This document shows positions 1-6,651 of a stretch of 15,757 nt of DNA, in pieces; position 1 is the stretch's first letter; the number at the start of each line of letters is the position of its first letter. Source of the stretch: an uncultured Oscillospiraceae bacterium (GTDB lineage: Bacteria; Bacillota; Clostridia; Oscillospirales; Oscillospiraceae); the NCBI GenBank assembly GCA_934546685.1, contig CAKTEB010000057.1, forward strand, positions 1 to 15,757, read 5' to 3'. The translations under genes and the position numbers were made by a program. The notes under the pieces were generated by a model. That model was not told the origin of the DNA. It ran no database searches and saw only the letters and a list, made by a program, of their open reading frames with translations.

Positions 1-79
1 CCGAACACAGAAGTTAAGCTCGTGTGTGCCGACAATAGTATGCGGGTGACTGCATGTGAAGATAGGTAATGCCAACACA
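1..79 (+). rRNA. 5S ribosomal RNA, 3' part (5' end outside window)
   Basis: The window opens with CCGAACACAGAAGTTAAGC, the highly conserved loop/helix segment found about 37 bases into bacterial 5S rRNA. About 80 bases follow, ending in GCCAACAC, which is the usual distance to the 3' end (total about 117 nt). The terminal GCCAAC is the expected 3' strand of helix I; its partner lies upstream of the window. A strong terminator follows immediately, so this is the end of an rRNA operon. No tRNA follows it. Confidence 0.93.
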
Positions 80-81
80 GA

Positions 82-109
82 CCGCTCTCCATTTTGGAGA
101 GCGGTTTTT
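82..109 (+). terminator. Rho-independent terminator of the rRNA operon
   Basis: A 9-bp perfect stem CCGCTCTCC / GGAGAGCGG with a 5-nt loop (ATTTT) is followed by five T. It sits a few bases after the 5S 3' end. Confidence 0.95.
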
Positions 110-226
110 CTCTGCTCATTTTGCTTTTTCTTCGGATCCCAAATCCAGCAGGGCACAAAGCTGTGAAATCCTTTGGAATACAAGGAAAGTTCACGGGAAA
201 TCCCGCTCTCCGATCCGCATTTCCTA

Positions 227-255
227 TTGACGGGGCCGTAAGAATGTGTTAAGAT
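227..255 (+). promoter_or_regulatory. Promoter for the SLH wall protein gene
   Basis: TTGACG (227-232), 17-bp spacer, TAAGAT (250-255), preceded by TGT (247-249) giving an extended -10. The predicted start is near 262, leaving a short leader before the ATG at 292. The stretch 110-226 between the rRNA terminator and this promoter shows only a short CGGGAAATCCCG palindrome and no gene. Confidence 0.65.
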
Positions 256-291
256 AATGATACCGATTTGTAACCTTTAGGAGTGAACGAG

Positions 292-2220
292 ATGCGAAGT
301 CGACTAAAGCGCGCTGTGACACGGCTGGCCTGTGCCGCGGCGATGGTTGGACTGTTTTGTATCGGCGCAAACGCATATACATATTCCGCAAGCCTGCCCA
401 GCAACGTGTCCAGCTTGAAGGTCACCGTGGGCGGCGTGTCAATGCCATTTACCAGATATCCCGACGGATCCAACTTCCCCACCTCTAAGTCCTATATGAC
501 CGTGGAGGAGCAGAAGGATTACGGCCTGAATATCGGAAGCGACCTTTGGCTCCGGGGCTCTCAGTGCGTAGCCTTTGCCAGATACACCTACGCGGCGCTG
601 TTCTATAAATACCCCCAGGACGCTACCATGGACAACTACCTGGCGTATCAGTCCGGCCCCACCAGTATCTATTATAAAAATGTAATCAAAGACACCTTCG
701 GCAGCTCTACCCTGGCGGCGGGCTACACGGCGGCAAACCTGAAGACCCTTATCAGCAACTGCCAGCCCGGCGCGGTGATGCGTGTCAGCGGACATTCCAT
801 GGTCATCATGGGCATCTTCAGCGATGGCTTTGTGGTCTACGATGCCAACTTCTCCAACGATGACGAGGTGGATGTCCGGTCCTACACCTGGCAGGGCTTT
901 GTCAACTCTCTGGGCGGCCGGGCAATCGAGGCCGTTCAGACCCCGGCCTATTACCCGGGCTACACCTATACCTATGACAATAAGATCCAAGAGGGCGGCG
1001 GCGATATGTACAAGATCGACACCAGCTCCTCGGGCACCTATACGGTGTACAACTGCACGAAGCTGAACGTTCGTACCGCTCCTACCTCCGCGGCCACCTC
1101 TGTGGGCACCATCGACGCAGGCACCACCGTGACTGTCCAGGGCACCCATGACGGCTGGGCCCTCATCACCTATAATGGGGCGGATCGATGGGTCAGCGCA
1201 GACTATCTCCAGTCTATGGCCTCTCAGCTGACAGTGACCTTTGATGCCAACGGCGGCAGTATTTCCACCACCTCTGTGACCTATCAGATCGGCACGAAGT
1301 TCGGATCCCTGCCCACGGGCACAAAGACCGACTGCACGCTGCTGGGCTGGTACAACGGCGAGACCCTCTACACTGCTGACAGTACCGTTCCCTCCCTCAA
1401 CGGCCTGACTCTGACGGCCCGCTGGGGCGTGATGGGCTTCACTGATGTACTGGACGACAGCTGGTACGCCTCCTATGTGGCGGACGGCGTGAAAGACGGT
1501 CTCATTATGCAGGACAAGCTCTTTAACCCGGAGCAGAACGCCACCCGTGCTCAGTTCGTGACGGTGCTGGCCCGTGAGTATCAGCGGGAGACCGGCGGCA
1601 GCTATGACGTAGGCGTGCTGGGATCCTCTATCTTCACGGATCTGGTGGTCAACGAATACTATGACAAGCCTGTGGCCTGGGCCTACTACAACAATATCAC
1701 TAAGGGCATTGGCAACAATCACTTTGGACCGGAGGACAACGTGAAGCGGGAGCAGATCGCCACGTTCCTGTACCGGTATGCCCAGTCCATTGGGGCACAG
1801 AAGGGCAATTATACCGGCGCAAACCTGATCTATAACTTTGGGGACGGCGGCCAGGTCTCCGACTATGCAGTAGAAGCCATGAACTGGGCCATTTCCAATG
1901 GCCTGATCCAGGGCGACGGTCTGCATAACCTGAATCCCCAGAATCCCACCCGTCGGTGCGAGATGGTCACTATGATGACCCGATTCATCAGCTATCTGAC
2001 CAGCGTGCAGACTGCGGCGGATGAGGACGAGGAAAGCTCTGTGGTGACCGTGGAGCGCTCTCAGGAGCTCACGGACGCCGATATCACCGAGCCGGAGCAG
2101 GAATCCACCCAGGCGCCCACAGCGGCCCCGGAGAGCGATCAGGAGACTGAGAGCACCCAGGATGCCGAGTCGGAGACCCTCCCGGAGGAAGCGGAGGACT
2201 CTGCCGAGCCTGCGGCCTGA
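292..2220 (+). CDS. Secreted SLH-domain wall protein with papain-fold (CHAP/NlpC-like) domain, SH3 domain and InlB-type repeat
   Basis: 642 residues, probably a cell-wall-bound peptidoglycan-active or surface protein. A signal peptide (basic MRSRLKR, hydrophobic core, ANA at 26-28) precedes an N-terminal region with Cys92 in SQCVAFARY, His168 in SGHSMVIMG and Asn186 in YDANF. This spacing fits a Cys-His-Asn papain-fold amidase/peptidase of the CHAP or NlpC/P60 type. Then come an SH3-like domain (about 253-308, LNVRTAPT...GWALITYNG), one InlB/Flg_new-type repeat (about 313-380, VTFDANGG...LTARW), three SLH repeats (about 382-432, 457-503, 522-570) and a Glu/Thr/Ala-rich acidic tail (about 575-642). 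SLH domains bind pyruvylated secondary wall polymers. The ATG at 292 is chosen because AGGAG (278-282) lies 9 nt before it; an in-frame GTG at 283 touches that site. The gene is monocistronic. The hydrolytic activity is inferred from the triad only. Confidence 0.9.
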   Translation: MRSRLKRAVTRLACAAAMVGLFCIGANAYTYSASLPSNVSSLKVTVGGVSMPFTRYPDGSNFPTSKSYMTVEEQKDYGLNIGSDLWLRGSQCVAFARYTYAALFYKYPQDATMDNYLAYQSGPTSIYYKNVIKDTFGSSTLAAGYTAANLKTLISNCQPGAVMRVSGHSMVIMGIFSDGFVVYDANFSNDDEVDVRSYTWQGFVNSLGGRAIEAVQTPAYYPGYTYTYDNKIQEGGGDMYKIDTSSSGTYTVYNCTKLNVRTAPTSAATSVGTIDAGTTVTVQGTHDGWALITYNGADRWVSADYLQSMASQLTVTFDANGGSISTTSVTYQIGTKFGSLPTGTKTDCTLLGWYNGETLYTADSTVPSLNGLTLTARWGVMGFTDVLDDSWYASYVADGVKDGLIMQDKLFNPEQNATRAQFVTVLAREYQRETGGSYDVGVLGSSIFTDLVVNEYYDKPVAWAYYNNITKGIGNNHFGPEDNVKREQIATFLYRYAQSIGAQKGNYTGANLIYNFGDGGQVSDYAVEAMNWAISNGLIQGDGLHNLNPQNPTRRCEMVTMMTRFISYLTSVQTAADEDEESSVVTVERSQELTDADITEPEQESTQAPTAAPESDQETESTQDAESETLPEEAEDSAEPAA

Positions 2221-2237
2221 ATACGAATCACAACGAA

Positions 2238-2269
2238 AACGCCATGAGCAAGCGCTCATGGCGTTTTTT
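2238..2269 (+). terminator. Terminator after the SLH wall protein gene
   Basis: CGCCATGAGC (2240-2249) pairs perfectly with GCTCATGGCG (2254-2263), with flanking A-T pairs, a 4-nt loop and six T (2264-2269). Confidence 0.93.
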
Positions 2270-2295
2270 GCGCATGAAAGAATGAAAATACGCAT

Positions 2296-2332
2296 AAAAA
2301 TAGGGAGCGCGGCATTTCTACGGCGCTCCCTA
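2296..2332 (-). terminator. Terminator of the acyl carrier protein gene
   Basis: Read on the minus strand, TAGGGAGCGC / GCGCTCCCTA forms a 10-bp perfect stem with a 12-nt loop, followed by a T run (plus-strand A at 2296-2300). It lies 6 bases past the acpP stop codon. Confidence 0.9.
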
Positions 2333-2338
2333 TTCACA

Positions 2339-2566
2339 TTACATCAGAGAATCTACCAGCTCTACGAACTCACCCATGGTCTTGGGGGGCTCCTCTACGT
2401 CGATGGTAATGCCAAACTCGTTCTCGCACTCCAGGGCGATCTCTACCACGTCCAGAGAGTCCAGATCGATATCCTTAAAGGTGGTGTCCATGGTAATCTC
2501 CACGGACTCGTCCAGGTCGCATTGGGCCCGCAGGATCTCCACGATCCGGTCAAATGTGCTTTCCAT
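2339..2566 (-). CDS. acpP: Acyl carrier protein
   Basis: 75 residues, the normal ACP length. It carries growing acyl chains on a 4'-phosphopantetheine arm during cytoplasmic fatty acid synthesis. The attachment motif is visible as DLDSLDVVEIALECE with the acceptor Ser37 (in DSLD), and the rest is the acidic four-helix pattern (FVELVDSL at the C-terminus). The start is the ATG at 2566, with TGGAGG on the minus strand about 8 nt upstream. Longer in-frame extensions to 2626 are not supported, because the ribosome site would lie inside them. It stands alone rather than in a fab cluster and is divergent from an NfeD/SPFH operon. A paralogous ACP for a special pathway cannot be excluded, but no synthase or ligase gene is nearby. 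Confidence 0.96.
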   Translation of the reverse strand: MESTFDRIVEILRAQCDLDESVEITMDTTFKDIDLDSLDVVEIALECENEFGITIDVEEPPKTMGEFVELVDSLM

Positions 2567-2747
2567 AATAAATTCCTCCAATGAGATGATTTCGGGGCCT
2601 GGCCCCAGGACAGAAAACGTAAACAATAATTACAATCAGGAGAAAGCCCCGGCAGCTCCGCCGGAATGCGGAAAATATGGGGCGCTCAGGGAGCCGCTGG
2701 GCCGCCGGATGGAGGCAACAGGCTCCAGATTTCTGCCGTCATGGTAC

Positions 2748-2776
2748 AAGATATAACGGATCGGAGCGTTTGTCAA
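2748..2776 (-). promoter_or_regulatory. Predicted acpP promoter
   Basis: On the minus strand: consensus TTGACA (2776-2771), 17-bp spacer, TATCTT (2753-2748). A start near 2741 would give a leader of about 175 nt. The leader contains a GGGGCC-T-GGCCCC palindrome (2594-2606) and a CCGGC/GCCGG hairpin (2649-2664). No FapR-type box was recognised. Confidence 0.55.
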
Positions 2777-2879
2777 TACTCAAGAAAAAAGAAATGGGAA
2801 TCTGCGAGGCAGATCCTGGCACAGCAGGGTACCGGGGAAGCTCCACCGCAAAAAATGAAAAAATTTTTACGAAATCCTC

Positions 2880-2908
2880 TTGACAAAAATCGATGTATGA
2901 GTTACTAT
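2880..2908 (+). promoter_or_regulatory. Promoter of the NfeD-SPFH-DUF6440 operon
   Basis: TTGACA (2880-2885, perfect consensus), 17-bp spacer, TACTAT (2903-2908). The predicted start is near 2915, so the leader is about 44 nt. An A/T-rich tract (2852-2868) lies just upstream and could act as an UP element. With the acpP promoter it forms a divergent pair about 100 bp apart. The whole gene-free stretch 2567-2958 holds the acpP leader, these two promoters and the inverted repeats at 2901-2927. Confidence 0.8.
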
Positions 2909-2927
2909 GCAAGTAACAACAAGTTAC
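2901..2927. promoter_or_regulatory. Candidate operator: overlapping inverted repeats over -10/+1
   Basis: GTTACT (2901-2906) and AGTAAC (2912-2917) form a perfect inverted repeat around ATGCA. A second one, GTAAC (2913-2917) with GTTAC (2923-2927), shares an arm with it. They cover the -10 box and the predicted start, where a bound dimeric repressor would block the polymerase. The shape resembles MarR-family operators, but no such regulator gene is in the window, so the binding protein is unknown. Confidence 0.5.
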
Positions 2928-2958
2928 GTTGTAGAATCTATGAAAGGAGCGGAGAGAA

Positions 2959-3432
2959 ATGCTCAGTGCGCTTTCCCCCATGACGCTGATGTGGCTGGTG
3001 GCCATGCTGCTGTTCGGCGCGGCAGAGGCGGCGACCGTCGGACTTGTCTCCATCTGGTTCGCCGCGGGCGCCATGGTGGCCATGGTGGTATCGGCCCTGG
3101 AGGGGCCCATCTGGCTCCAGGTGCTGCTGTTTCTGGCGGTGTCCATCGTGATGCTGGCGCTGCTCAGACCATTTGTAAAAAAGGTCTCCCGGCCCGGCAG
3201 AGTCCGGATCAACGCGGATCGGCACATCGGCCAGCAGGCTGTGGTCACCGAGGAGATCAACAACCTCATGGATACTGGCGCAGTCAAGCTCGACGGCGTG
3301 ACCTGGTCGGCCAGATCTGAGGATGGGGAGAATATCCTCGTGGGAACAGTCATTCAGGTCCGGCGGATCGCCGGGGTCAAGGTCTATGTGACCGTGGTAA
3401 AAGAGCCCCAGCACGCCGGAGAACGAAGCTAA
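2959..3432 (+). CDS. NfeD-family membrane protein (short form)
   Basis: 157 residues. NfeD proteins are membrane partners of SPFH/band-7 proteins and are thought to help organise membrane microdomains. The N-terminal half has two to three hydrophobic segments (about 8-26, 30-47, 50-68; MTLMWLVAMLLFGAAEA, IWFAAGAMVAMVVSAL, WLQVLLFLAVSIVMLALL). They are followed by RPFVKK and a soluble C-terminal OB-fold-like part (about 85-150: IGQQAVVTEEINNLMDTGAVKLDG..W.AR). The N-terminal protease domain of long NfeD forms is absent, as expected for this subfamily. AGGAG and GGAGAG stand just before the ATG at 2959. It is the first gene of an operon with the SPFH gene 21 nt downstream. A short GTG/ATG alternative at MTLMW is possible but less well placed. 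Confidence 0.88.
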   Translation: MLSALSPMTLMWLVAMLLFGAAEAATVGLVSIWFAAGAMVAMVVSALEGPIWLQVLLFLAVSIVMLALLRPFVKKVSRPGRVRINADRHIGQQAVVTEEINNLMDTGAVKLDGVTWSARSEDGENILVGTVIQVRRIAGVKVYVTVVKEPQHAGERS

Positions 3433-3453
3433 TTTGAGAGAGGAGAACATATT

Positions 3454-4347
3454 ATGGAATTGGTCATTACCGTTGCTGTGATCGCAGCCATCGTACTGCT
3501 GATCCTGGTAAAGAACATCTACGTTGTGCAGCAGTCCCGTGCCTATGTGGTGGAGCGCCTGGGCGCGTTCCAGGGGGTGTGGGAGGTGGGCCTCCACTTC
3601 AAGATCCCATTTATTGAGCGCGTCGCCAAAAAGGTGAGCCTCAAGGAGCAGGTCATGGACTATCCGCCCCAGCCTGTCATCACCAAGGATAACGTTACCA
3701 TGCAGATCGATACGGTCATCTACTATCAGATCACCGATCCCAAGCTCTATACCTACGGCGTGGAGCATCCCATGAGCGCCATCGAGACCCTGACCGCAAC
3801 TACCCTCCGTAACATCATCGGCGACCTGGAGCTGGATCAGACCCTGACCTCCCGTGATACCATTAACAGCCAGATGCGAGCCATTCTGGACGAGGCCACG
3901 GATCCCTGGGGCATCAAGGTCAACCGGGTGGAGCTGAAGAACATCCTGCCGCCCACGGATATCCAGAACTCTATGGAGAAGCAGATGAAGGCAGAGCGTG
4001 AGCGCCGCCAGAACATCCTCCAGGCCGAGGGCACCAAGCAGTCCGCTATCCTGGTGGCAGAGGGCGAGAAGGAAGCCGCCGTGCTTCGGGCTGACGCGGA
4101 AAAGCAGGCTGCCATCCTGAAGGCAGAGGGCGAGGCCCAGGCGATTCTCTCCGTCCAGAAGGCTCTGGCGGAGTCCCTGAAGCTCCTGAACGACGCCTGC
4201 CCCAACGATCAGGTCATCAAGCTCAAGGCCCTGGAGGCCATGGAGAAGGTGGCAGACGGCAAGGCAACCAAGATCATCATTCCCTCTGAGATTCAGGGCC
4301 TGGCGGGCCTGGCCGAGGGCGTGGTGGAGACCGTAAAGAAGGTGTAA
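3454..4347 (+). CDS. SPFH/band-7 (stomatin/QmcA-like) membrane protein
   Basis: 297 residues. Stomatin/QmcA-type proteins oligomerise at the membrane as scaffolds and often influence protease or transporter activity. One N-terminal membrane segment (about 2-20, VITVAVIAAIVLLILV) leads into the band-7 domain (about 22-180: VVQQSRAYVVERLGAFQGVWEVGLHFKIPF; later DNVTMQIDTVIYYQITDP; LRNIIGDLELDQTLTSRDTIN; WGIKVNRVELKNI). A charged Ala/Glu/Lys coiled coil follows (about 180-245, repeating ILxAEGEK-like units). The C-terminus ends in a Gly/Ala/Val stretch. Length and order match the NfeD-partnered stomatin group rather than HflK/HflC or flotillin. It lies 21 nt after nfeD behind GAGAGGAG and 1 nt before the DUF6440 gene, so the three are almost certainly co-transcribed. 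Confidence 0.93.
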   Translation: MELVITVAVIAAIVLLILVKNIYVVQQSRAYVVERLGAFQGVWEVGLHFKIPFIERVAKKVSLKEQVMDYPPQPVITKDNVTMQIDTVIYYQITDPKLYTYGVEHPMSAIETLTATTLRNIIGDLELDQTLTSRDTINSQMRAILDEATDPWGIKVNRVELKNILPPTDIQNSMEKQMKAERERRQNILQAEGTKQSAILVAEGEKEAAVLRADAEKQAAILKAEGEAQAILSVQKALAESLKLLNDACPNDQVIKLKALEAMEKVADGKATKIIIPSEIQGLAGLAEGVVETVKKV

Positions 4348-4348
4348 C

Positions 4349-4531
4349 ATGGCAGGCGGCGAGAAACGGTTTGAGAGAGTCTATTCCCAGGGCGTGGTGG
4401 ACACCATGCAGATCCTGGTGGATAAGCAGACCGGCGTGAACTACCTGTTCGTGACCTCCGGCTACGGCGGCGGGCTAACCCCGCTGCTGAACCGAGACGG
4501 AACCCCTGTGATCTCACCGGTGGAACGATAA
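4349..4531 (+). CDS. Small DUF6440-type protein of unknown function
   Basis: 60 residues: after a charged start (MAGGEKRFERVYSQG) comes the pattern ILVDKQTGVNYLF, then a glycine-rich SGYGGGLTPLL and NRDGTPVI. This pattern is what I recall for the DUF6440 family of short Clostridia proteins; no biochemical role is known to me. There is no signal peptide, membrane segment or cysteine, so it is probably cytoplasmic. It begins one base after the SPFH stop codon, with AAGGTG inside the end of that gene as ribosome site, so translation is likely coupled. A terminator follows directly. Its place behind NfeD and SPFH genes suggests a link to that complex, but this is inference. Confidence 0.82.
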   Translation: MAGGEKRFERVYSQGVVDTMQILVDKQTGVNYLFVTSGYGGGLTPLLNRDGTPVISPVER

Positions 4532-4535
4532 ATAA

Positions 4536-4569
4536 AGCGGCTGCGGAGAGATTTCCGCAGCCGCTATTT
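4536..4569. terminator. Bidirectional terminator between DUF6440 and MATE genes
   Basis: AGCGGCTGCGGA (4536-4547) and TCCGCAGCCGCT (4554-4565) form a 12-bp perfect stem with a 6-nt loop. On the plus strand ATTTC follows; on the minus strand TTTATTTAT follows. It lies between two converging genes (stops at 4531 and 4578) and probably serves both. Confidence 0.88.
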
Positions 4570-4577
4570 CTATGGAA

Positions 4578-5942
4578 TTATACCAGCTTGCGCTTCCACT
4601 TGCCGGTGAGGAAGTACACGCCGCCGATCAGGAAGGGCACATACCCCGCAAAGGCGTTGCCCAGCCAGAAGCCCATGATGCCCATTCCCATGGAAAGTCC
4701 CATGAGCATTGCCAGGCCTACCCGGCAGATGACGCCGTCCAGAAGCCCCAGAATCAGATTCAGCTTGGCGTTGCCGCTGCCGTTGATGAGAGCGAAGAAG
4801 GGGGACCGGGCCGCAAAGCCCATATAGAGCAGCACTGCCACGGGGATATAGGACATCGCCATGTCCAATACCTCCGGGTCGGAGTTGAACAGACCGAAGA
4901 TGGCCCGGGGGAAGAATACGGTGAGCAGGCTCAGGATCACCGCAAAGGCCACATCGAAAATGGCGGAAACGCCAATGATCTTGGGAACCCGGTGGTACTT
5001 CTCGGCCCCTAGATTCTGGCCCACCATGGAGCTGCCGGCGGTGGAGAGGGCGTTGGTGACCACGGCGGTGATGGAGCCCAGCTTGTTGCCGATGCCGGTG
5101 ACAGCGGAGGGCACCACGCCATAGGCGTTGATGTAGGAATTCACGAACATCATAGAGAAATTGATGGCCGCGGACTGGAGGATCATGGGCAGGCCCAGCT
5201 TGATGAGCTTGGGCAGCACCACCCGATCCAGCCGGAAGCTGCTGGGATGGAAGTCAAAGCCGAATGCCTCTCGGTGGCGGTAGAGATAGAAAATTGCCCA
5301 TAGGAAGCTGACACCCTGACCGATGACCGTGGCCAGCGCCGCGCCTCTGGGGCCCATGTCAAACACAGCCACGAACACCAGATCCAGCACCAGATTGACC
5401 ACCGTAGCCACGGCGATGAAATAGAAGGGGTGCCGAGAGTCGCCCATGCCCCGGAGAATGGCGGAGACCAGGTTGTAGCCGTAAATGAACACCAGACCCA
5501 GAATACAGACGAAGCTGTACTCCCGGGTGTACTGGTAGCACTCTGCCGGGGTGTTCATGAGCGCCAGGAAGGTGTCCAGGAACAGACTGCAAAAGACGCT
5601 CAGCAGGATCGCCATGGCAAAGGTCAGGGTAAACATGGTGCCGATGGTGCCCTTGACCCGCTCATGCTGCCCTGCACCGATGTACTGGGACAGGATTACC
5701 TGGCCGGCGTTGGAGAAGCCCATGACCAGGAAGGTAAGAAAGTGCAGCACATCGCCGCCGATGGATACCGCCGACAGGCCGGTTTTGCCCACAAACTGGC
5801 CGATGACTACCATGTCCACCATATTATAAAAAGTTTGCAGCAGATTCGAGCACAGCAGCGGGAACGCAAACACCAAAAGCAGCTTCGTAACGCTGCCCTG
5901 GGTCAGGTCCCGGACAATGGTGCCGGATGATTGTTTTCCCAT
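4578..5942 (-). CDS. MATE-family efflux transporter
   Basis: 454 residues, the standard size for 12-helix MATE exporters that expel drugs or metabolites by Na+ or H+ antiport across the cytoplasmic membrane. The N-terminus has the family pattern LTQGSVTKLLLVFAFPLLCSNLLQTFYNMVDMVVIGQFVG, with GLSAVSIGG after it. The second half repeats the fold (LIKLGLPMILQSAAINFSMMFVNSYINAYG; GSSMVGQNLGAEKYHRV). The C-terminus ends in a basic KWKRKLV. The ATG at 5942 has AGGAGG 8 nt upstream. The substrate cannot be read from the sequence. It is monocistronic, or weakly linked to the zinc-ribbon gene upstream through an intervening hairpin. Confidence 0.95.
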   Translation of the reverse strand: MGKQSSGTIVRDLTQGSVTKLLLVFAFPLLCSNLLQTFYNMVDMVVIGQFVGKTGLSAVSIGGDVLHFLTFLVMGFSNAGQVILSQYIGAGQHERVKGTIGTMFTLTFAMAILLSVFCSLFLDTFLALMNTPAECYQYTREYSFVCILGLVFIYGYNLVSAILRGMGDSRHPFYFIAVATVVNLVLDLVFVAVFDMGPRGAALATVIGQGVSFLWAIFYLYRHREAFGFDFHPSSFRLDRVVLPKLIKLGLPMILQSAAINFSMMFVNSYINAYGVVPSAVTGIGNKLGSITAVVTNALSTAGSSMVGQNLGAEKYHRVPKIIGVSAIFDVAFAVILSLLTVFFPRAIFGLFNSDPEVLDMAMSYIPVAVLLYMGFAARSPFFALINGSGNAKLNLILGLLDGVICRVGLAMLMGLSMGMGIMGFWLGNAFAGYVPFLIGGVYFLTGKWKRKLV

Positions 5943-5970
5943 TTCCTTCGCCTCCTAAATATCTTGCTAT

Positions 5971-5999
5971 ATGGTATCATAAATTTCGGCGATATGCAA
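5971..5999 (-). promoter_or_regulatory. Possible MATE gene promoter
   Basis: On the minus strand: TTGCAT (5999-5994), 17-bp spacer, TACCAT (5976-5971). The -10 is weak; an overlapping TATGAT (5981-5976) is a better -10 but lacks a well-placed -35. The region is short, A/T-rich and directly upstream of the gene. Confidence 0.35.
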
Positions 6000-6019
6000 G
6001 AGCGGGCGGAGAAGAAGCA

Positions 6020-6061
6020 CAAATGGCCACGCTGCGGCACTATTTGCAGCGTGGCCATTTG
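6020..6061 (-). terminator. Long perfect hairpin, probable terminator of the zinc-ribbon gene
   Basis: A 16-bp perfect inverted repeat (6020-6035 with 6046-6061, core ATGGCCACGCTGC) with a 10-nt loop begins 4 bases past the minus-strand stop codon at 6065. The trailing sequence on that strand is TGTGCTTCTTCTCC, T-rich but without a long T run, so termination may be incomplete and the MATE gene may receive read-through. Confidence 0.65.
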
Positions 6062-6064
6062 ATA

Positions 6065-6439
6065 TTAGGTTTTCTTTGTAAACTGCTGGCGGCAGCTGGG
6101 GCAGGTGATCCGCAGAGTGCCCTTGCCTCTGGGGACTCGGACCCGGGTCTTGCAGCTGGGGCACTTGAAATAGCAGTAGGTCTTCCTGCCCTTGATCCGG
6201 GCGAAGAACTGGAGAAACTTCTGATTCTCCGCGTACCGCTGGGGCACGTTCCGGGAGAAGGTACGAAAGATCGTCCAAATGAGAGGGATGTAGGCCAGGG
6301 CACTGAACAGCGTGATCCGGGAGATGGTGCCCACCAGATTGAGGATCACGCCAAGGATCAAAAGGAACCAGCAGAGCTGATCTACGCCGTTGCGGCCTGC
6401 CATAAACCGGCGAATGGAATCACCGAAGCGTTGCATCAT
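6065..6439 (-). CDS. Small membrane protein with C-terminal zinc ribbon
   Basis: 124 residues from the ATG at 6439, function not recognised. Two hydrophobic segments (about 21-41 LCWFLLILGVILNLVGTI and 43-60 TLFSALAYIPLIWTIF) are followed by a basic stretch and a zinc-ribbon-like tail with CPSC at 93-96 and CPSC at 113-116, an arrangement expected to hold one metal ion. An extra Cys89 precedes it. A reading from an upstream ATG at 6523 would add 28 residues, but the best promoter (6502-6474) lies inside that extension. AAGGTGG (6454-6448) stands 8 nt before 6439, so the short form is preferred. The second ATG at 6436 is an equal alternative. The zinc tail may bind nucleic acid or a protein partner at the inner membrane face (inference). 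Confidence 0.82.
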   Translation of the reverse strand: MMQRFGDSIRRFMAGRNGVDQLCWFLLILGVILNLVGTISRITLFSALAYIPLIWTIFRTFSRNVPQRYAENQKFLQFFARIKGRKTYCYFKCPSCKTRVRVPRGKGTLRITCPSCRQQFTKKT

Positions 6440-6473
6440 GATCACTACCACCTTAGTCAAAGTCATTGTATAT

Positions 6474-6502
6474 ATCATACTCCGCCGAAGAGAAATGCGC
6501 AA
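6474..6502 (-). promoter_or_regulatory. Promoter of the zinc-ribbon membrane protein gene
   Basis: On the minus strand: TTGCGC (6502-6497), 17-bp spacer, TATGAT (6479-6474), transcript start near 6467. It leaves about 28 nt of leader with AAGGTGG before the ATG at 6439. The remaining gene-free stretch 6503-6651 shows an isolated TATAAT (6560-6565) without a suitably spaced -35, and nothing else I can support. Confidence 0.65.
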
Positions 6503-6651
6503 TGGGCCCGGGGCAATGTTCATTAAATGTTTACGACTACAAAAATTGACCGGGTAGAATATAATTGGAAGAATTGAACAATGCAGATAGGGCGGAACTG
6601 TGCAGAAGTATGAAGGAAGTGTAAATATTAGCCCACAAAGACAGTAGATAT

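Noticed and set aside
283..291. GTG at 283 as start of the SLH wall protein
   Set aside because: The ribosome site AGGAG ends at 282, directly touching this codon; ATG at 292 has correct spacing and a normal signal peptide.
439..2337. Long open frame on the minus strand (about 630 codons) opposite the SLH wall protein gene
   Set aside because: Its translation is a Gly/Leu/His/Val-rich string with no domain. It lies antisense to a gene with clear domains and runs into the acpP terminator. Third-position GC bias readily opens such frames.
2567..2880. FapR-type fatty-acid operator near acpP
   Set aside because: No recognisable TTAGTACCTAGTCTTA-like inverted repeat was found; only short GC palindromes are present.
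2938..4350. Long open minus-strand frame opposite the NfeD and SPFH genes
   Set aside because: Composition is His/Leu/Gly/Asp-rich with no motif, no ribosome site and no promoter. It is a shadow of two well-supported genes.
6546..6565. TTGACC with TATAAT as a second promoter upstream of the HEAT-like gene
   Set aside because: The spacer is only 8 bp, far too short for one sigma-70 promoter.
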